In this document: positions 60,264 through 64,000 of the stretch, piece by piece
How positions within the stretch are numbered: the stretch's first letter is position 1
Layout: the number at the start of each line of letters is the position of its first letter
Assembly (NCBI RefSeq): GCF_002161175.1
Contig: NZ_NFMA01000004.1
Location: 1-64,000, forward strand
Direction: 5' to 3'
Length of the DNA stretch: 64,000 bases
From: Flavonifractor sp. An100
GTDB taxonomy: Bacteria; Bacillota; Clostridia; Oscillospirales; Oscillospiraceae
The notes under the pieces: model-generated
What the model was told of the DNA's origin: nothing
The model's database searches: none
Seen by the model: the letters and a program-made list of their open reading frames with translations, nothing else
Program-made: the position numbers and the translations under genes

Positions 60264-62387
60264 TTATTTCGCTCCAAACACGTAGTGATAAAAGTCATTT
60301 TCTACGATCAGCGGCGTGCAGCTGCGCTTGTAGCTGACCAGCTTCTTCATTGCCGACACATAAGCTTCCTGCTCCTCCGCTGTCATGGTGACCCCAGCGG
60401 CGGGGGTAAACTCCTGACTGGAGGACTTATAGAAGCCCTTATCCGACTTCCAGCTCTGGGAGCTGAAGATGACCAGTCCCTCGCTGTCCGAGAGGATGTC
60501 GCTGCCCGCCAGCATACGGGAGTCGTACTCCAGGCCAAGCAGATTGGACAGGGTGGGCAGGATATCCACCTGGCAGCAGACCTTGTCCACCTCCACCGGC
60601 TCTTCCATACTGGCAGACCAGAGAATCAGGGAATTTTTATACACATCAAAGTCAATGTTGGACTCATTCAGTGCTTCCAAATCATCAGAGCTGCCAAACT
60701 TCTTCCCGGACAACTCTTCCAGCACATCCACATTGAAATAGGGAATGTGGTCGCCGGTAGCCACGATCAGGGTGTTGTCCAGCTTCCCAGCCTCCTCCAG
60801 CTTCTGGAGCAGCAGTTCCAGGGCGCGGTCCACCTCCATAGCGGTGGCAATATAGTTCTGGGTGGTCTCGCTGTAAGGCAGGGCCCGGACAGTATCCCGA
60901 TAGGGGGCCACAATGCGGTTATTGGAATAGGGCATGTGGCCGCTGATGGTCAGGTAATAGACATGGAAGGGCTTATCACTGTTGATATAGTCATCCACAC
61001 TGTTTTCAATGACCTGAGTATCTCGGGCGGGCCAGGCAATATCCCCGTTTTCCTTTACATCCACCTCCAGGCCGGTGCCAAACTGTCTCCAGTCATAGCC
61101 CAGATTGGTGTGGGATGCCTGCCGGCCATACATATCATAGTTACCGTGGTAGCCCAAAACCTCATAGCCCTCCCGGCCCAGCTGCTGGGCCAGGGAGAAG
61201 TAGCAGTCTGTCCCCAACTCTCCCGTGCGCTTCATGGTAATGGGGTTGCCGTCTTTGGGATAGAGCCCCAGCAGGGTCTGGCACTCTCCATTGGAGGTGC
61301 TGGTATAGTGAAGGGCGGTATAATAATTATTAAAAATAAAGCCTTCATGGGTCAGCTTATAGAGGGTGGGGGTCAACTCAGGGTCAATGACATAACCGGA
61401 GAAGCCCTCAATGACCAACTGAATGACGTTATACCCCTTGAACATCCCGGTATATTCGTTCTTTTTCGTGGGGGTCACGCTGTTGAAGTAGTTAGCCAGC
61501 CACTGGATATCCTCGTTGTCGGTACTCTCCGCAATGGCCGCCAGATCCACGTCCATCACGTTGGGCGAGGTATCGATCACCGGCTCCTCCTGGGAGCCAT
61601 CCCCAGAGGAGGAATCCCCCTGGGACGAGCTGCACGAGCCGTCTCCCAGAGCGCCGATGGCATCAAAATCGCTGTCCAGATTCTGCTTGGGCGGGATGAT
61701 CTGGTGCTTCAGATCCAGCCGCAGCATGGTCCAAAGCCCCAGTTGCTCCACCTGGTCATCGATGTTGGTGTCCACCTGATACAGCTGCTTAGGAGTCAGA
61801 TCCCCTTTCCAGGGCAGCAAATACACTGTCCCCAGTCCGATGAGATGAAACACCACCACACCCGCCAGCACAAGACCGGCAAAGCGCACGTCAAACCGTT
61901 CAAAGCCTATCAGACGGGGGCCGAACACAAAAAGGAAAATGGTGGGCAGGAAGAACAAAAGGATCACCGGGATGCTTCCGATCACCGCGGTGACAATCAC
62001 ATCGGAGTAGTCGGTCAACCGGTTTTCCGTTGCAGTTCCCAGTGTACTCAAGGGATAGTAGGACTGCAAAATCTTCTTGGCAATCAGTTCCACTACATAC
62101 ACCAAGGTAATAAGAATGGTGAGCGTTTTCATTAGGATCCTATTCGTCCTGCGGTGGAAGCAGAGGGTAAGCGCATCCAGCAACAGACCGGCCGCAATCC
62201 CAAACATCAAATAGATGGGTAGATATATTAGGGATTCCTTCCGGACAATGTGGAGCAGAAGCTCCAAATAGAGCAGCAAAAGAGGGAAAAATAAAATGCG
62301 AATGATGGTTTGCAGTTCTTCTGAACCGCCTGCAAAGGAACTCCGACCGCTGTAAACCCGCTTGCCGGTGTAGGAATTGGAACGCAT
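60264..62387 (-). CDS. LTA synthase-family sulfatase membrane protein
   Basis: LtaS-type enzymes transfer glycerol-phosphate from phosphatidylglycerol to lipoteichoic acid or related glycans. The 707-aa protein has about five N-terminal membrane helices (residues about 28-205), an Asp/Ser-rich linker (about 255-275) and an extracellular sulfatase domain. The domain shows the nucleophile Thr region YTSTSNGECQTLLGLYP, YHGNYDMYGRQ, YYLTISGHMPYSNN and ATGDHIPYF. It lies between hisH and hisA in the same direction, an unusual place. Whether it is a true LTA synthase or a phosphoglycerol transferase cannot be told. Confidence 0.9.
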   Translation of the reverse strand: MRSNSYTGKRVYSGRSSFAGGSEELQTIIRILFFPLLLLYLELLLHIVRKESLIYLPIYLMFGIAAGLLLDALTLCFHRRTNRILMKTLTILITLVYVVELIAKKILQSYYPLSTLGTATENRLTDYSDVIVTAVIGSIPVILLFFLPTIFLFVFGPRLIGFERFDVRFAGLVLAGVVVFHLIGLGTVYLLPWKGDLTPKQLYQVDTNIDDQVEQLGLWTMLRLDLKHQIIPPKQNLDSDFDAIGALGDGSCSSSQGDSSSGDGSQEEPVIDTSPNVMDVDLAAIAESTDNEDIQWLANYFNSVTPTKKNEYTGMFKGYNVIQLVIEGFSGYVIDPELTPTLYKLTHEGFIFNNYYTALHYTSTSNGECQTLLGLYPKDGNPITMKRTGELGTDCYFSLAQQLGREGYEVLGYHGNYDMYGRQASHTNLGYDWRQFGTGLEVDVKENGDIAWPARDTQVIENSVDDYINSDKPFHVYYLTISGHMPYSNNRIVAPYRDTVRALPYSETTQNYIATAMEVDRALELLLQKLEEAGKLDNTLIVATGDHIPYFNVDVLEELSGKKFGSSDDLEALNESNIDFDVYKNSLILWSASMEEPVEVDKVCCQVDILPTLSNLLGLEYDSRMLAGSDILSDSEGLVIFSSQSWKSDKGFYKSSSQEFTPAAGVTMTAEEQEAYVSAMKKLVSYKRSCTPLIVENDFYHYVFGAK

Positions 62388-62453
62388 GCATTTACCTCCG
62401 ATACGATTTCCTCAGCGCCGCTTCCCCACCTACCCGGAAATTTCCCTTCTCCG

Positions 62454-63065
62454 TCAGCGGTTTAACGACGCGAAATTGCGCAAAATGGTAAGCCCGGTCT
62501 CCCCGCTTTTCTCCGGATGGAATTGACAGCCAAAGAAATTGCCGTTTTGCACCGCAGCGGTCACCGGAATCTCATAGTCGGTCAGGGCAATGACCTCATT
62601 GGGATCTGTGTCCTGGGCGGAGAAGGAGTGGACGAAATACACCCAGACGCCGTCCTCCAGCCCCCGGAACAGCAGGGAATCGTGGAAAAAGCGCAAGGTA
62701 TTCCAGCCGATGTGGGGCAGCTTCAGCTGAGTAGGAATCCGGGCCACACGCCCCTTCACCACACCTAGACCGGCGCAGGGGCGCACTTCCTCCCCCCGCT
62801 CCAGCAGCAGCTGCATCCCCAGGCAGATGCCCAGCACAGGCTTTTTTTGCCCCTGCTCCAGAACACAGCCCTCCAGCCCGGAGGCGCGCAGCTTATCCAC
62901 TGCGTCCGGGAAGGCTCCCACGCCCGGTAAAATGATGCTGTCCGCCCGTTCCAGCTCCTGGCGATCCCGGGTAATGCGGGTCTCCTCCCCCAGATAGGCA
63001 AAGGCGTTGGAGACGCTTTTCAAATTGCCCACGCCATAATCCACAATCGCGATGTATCTTCCCAT
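62454..63065 (-). CDS. hisH: Imidazole glycerol phosphate synthase, glutamine amidotransferase subunit
   Basis: HisH supplies ammonia to HisF. The 203-aa protein has YGVGNLKSV, the catalytic cysteine in GICLGMQLL and the His/Glu of QFHPEKSG. ATG 63065 follows GGGAAGTGG. Confidence 0.97.
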   Translation of the reverse strand: MGRYIAIVDYGVGNLKSVSNAFAYLGEETRITRDRQELERADSIILPGVGAFPDAVDKLRASGLEGCVLEQGQKKPVLGICLGMQLLLERGEEVRPCAGLGVVKGRVARIPTQLKLPHIGWNTLRFFHDSLLFRGLEDGVWVYFVHSFSAQDTDPNEVIALTDYEIPVTAAVQNGNFFGCQFHPEKSGETGLTILRNFASLNR

Positions 63066-63154
63066 TTGTACCACTTCCCGCTCCATCCGTCAAGAGCGGG
63101 AGACCCTCTCCTCACTCTTTTAGACCTTAAGTTTTCTTTAAAAGTTTCAGCTTC

Positions 63155-63730
63155 TCACAAAACGCCCTTGGTGGAGACCACCGCTGCCCCCTCCACCCGG
63201 ACCGCGTCCTTCACCGCCAGGCCCAGAGACTTGAACAGGCCCTCGGTCATATGGTGGGCATTGGCTCCGTAATGGCACTTTTGGTGGAGGGTCAACCCGG
63301 CGTTCATGGCCAGGGCCCGCATAAATTCCACAGTCAGGCAGGCATCATAGTCCCCAATCATGGGCTGGGGCATGTCTGCGTCAAAGACCAGATAGGGGCG
63401 GTTGGAGAAGTCCAGCGCAGTGAAGCAAAGCGCCTCATCCATGGGCACAAAGGCAGAACCAAAGCGCCGAATCCCTTTCCGGTCTCCCAGAGCCTCCTTT
63501 AAGGCCTGGCCCAGGACGATCCCGGTGTCCTCCACCGTATGATGGCCGTCCACCTCCAGATCTCCTTTCACGGTCAGCTCCAGCCCCCAGCCGGCATAAA
63601 AGGCCAGGGCGGTGAGCATATGGTCGAAAAAGCCGATCCCGGTGGATACCCACACCTCTCCCCCATCCAGAGACAGCTTGATCTCTACGTCCGTCTCCTT
63701 GGTGGTGCGGCGAATGGCTGCGTTACGCAT
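63155..63730 (-). CDS. hisB: Imidazoleglycerol-phosphate dehydratase
   Basis: HisB (dehydratase only, without the E. coli phosphatase domain) acts in the sixth step. The 191-aa protein has FFDHMLTALAFYAGW, DGHHTVEDTGI and CHYGANAHHMTEG, the manganese-binding histidines. Confidence 0.97.
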   Translation of the reverse strand: MRNAAIRRTTKETDVEIKLSLDGGEVWVSTGIGFFDHMLTALAFYAGWGLELTVKGDLEVDGHHTVEDTGIVLGQALKEALGDRKGIRRFGSAFVPMDEALCFTALDFSNRPYLVFDADMPQPMIGDYDACLTVEFMRALAMNAGLTLHQKCHYGANAHHMTEGLFKSLGLAVKDAVRVEGAAVVSTKGVL

Positions 63731-63781
63731 CCTTCTTCCTCCTTAATACAGGTTGAGAAACCATCCCGTCCGAACAGGGGC

Positions 63782-64000
63782 TTAGCCCTCCAGCCGGACC
63801 TGAATGGAATTTGCATGGGCGGTGAGCTTCTCCGCCCGGGCCAGGGTCATAATCTCCTCCGCCAGGGGTTCCAGACTGGTCCGATCAAACTCCAATACGC
63901 TCATGGTCTTGCGGAAGGAGTCCACACTCAGCGGGGAGAAGAATCGGGCGGTCCCGCTGGTGGGCAGTACATGGTCCGGGCCGGCCAGATAGTCCCCCAG
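63782..64000 (-). CDS. hisD: Histidinol dehydrogenase, C-terminal part (runs off the window)
   Basis: The last 72 residues are present: [20 protein letters not shown] with the zinc/active-site GPDHVLPT pattern, then [19 protein letters not shown] and a final helical stretch with [10 protein letters not shown]. HisD oxidises histidinol to histidine. Its N-terminal part lies beyond the right edge; it is the most upstream his gene visible. Confidence 0.95.
   Translation of the reverse strand: MGDYLAGPDHVLPTSGTARFFSPLSVDSFRKTMSVLEFDRTSLEPLAEEIMTLARAEKLTAHANSIQVRLEG

Overview
The window reads as a chromosome segment of an endospore-forming, fairly GC-rich member of the Clostridia, most likely an Oscillospiraceae (Flavonifractor/Lawsonibacter/Intestinimonas-like) gut bacterium. 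This is inferred from the gene set: SpoIVA with a SipL-type partner, DacF, GerW/YtfJ and SigH (sporulation); an IspH-ribosomal protein S1 fusion; DUF5685 and DUF6054-like proteins; and Gram-positive operon orders. Almost everything lies on the minus strand. No rRNA, tRNA or CRISPR was seen.

Layout. 1-2000: a decayed mobile-element edge with five iterons of about 22 bp, a truncated CotH, a frameshifted ORF and two small phage/ICE-like genes. 2000-5150: spoIVA and sipL (spore coat basement layer), each with a candidate sigma-E promoter. 5400-22250: one very long co-oriented run, cdaA-cdaR-rseC-DUF5685-dnaJ-like-membrane protein-yicC-remA-gmk-rpoZ-priA-def-fmt-rsmB-rlmN-prpC-prkC-rsgA, with a strong promoter before cdaA and a strong terminator after rsgA. 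It joins c-di-AMP synthesis, nucleotide supply, replication restart, translation initiation, rRNA modification and Ser/Thr signalling. 22400-25740: a cysteine-desulfurase-like enzyme with a DUF3343 Se/S-carrier-like partner behind a structured leader, then ispD-ispF (MEP pathway) and carD. 25900-31350: an rpiR-family regulator, a flavoprotein, cmk, plsC and the ispH-rpsA fusion. 31450-35900: scpA-scpB-DUF2953-ytfJ-dacF-rluB (chromosome segregation plus spore cortex functions). 36170-37500: a lone plus-strand duplicated CmpB-like membrane protein.

37550-44250: the protein quality-control block tig-clpP-clpX-lon-engB. 44380-51400: thrC, a phosphoesterase, rplS with an L19 leader, ylqF, rnhB, yraN, trmK, a Nif3-like protein, and small DUF1858 and zinc-ribbon proteins. 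51450-56250: glmM-sigH and ruvC-ruvA-DUF6054-ruvB. 56400-57000: a nitroreductase on the plus strand. 57000-64000: a histidine operon hisD(partial)-hisB-hisH-ltaS-like-hisA-hisF-small ORF-hisI-hisE followed by a BI-1 family gene, with three non-histidine genes embedded in or appended to it.

The most interesting observations are a perfect internal Shine-Dalgarno and start that could make free S1 from the ispH-rpsA fusion, an unassigned structured leader before the DUF3343/desulfurase pair, an apparent AUA start for scpB in an AUAG overlap with scpA, the iteron array truncating cotH, and the non-histidine genes in the his operon. Promoter and start-codon calls come from reading motifs by eye and are inferences.
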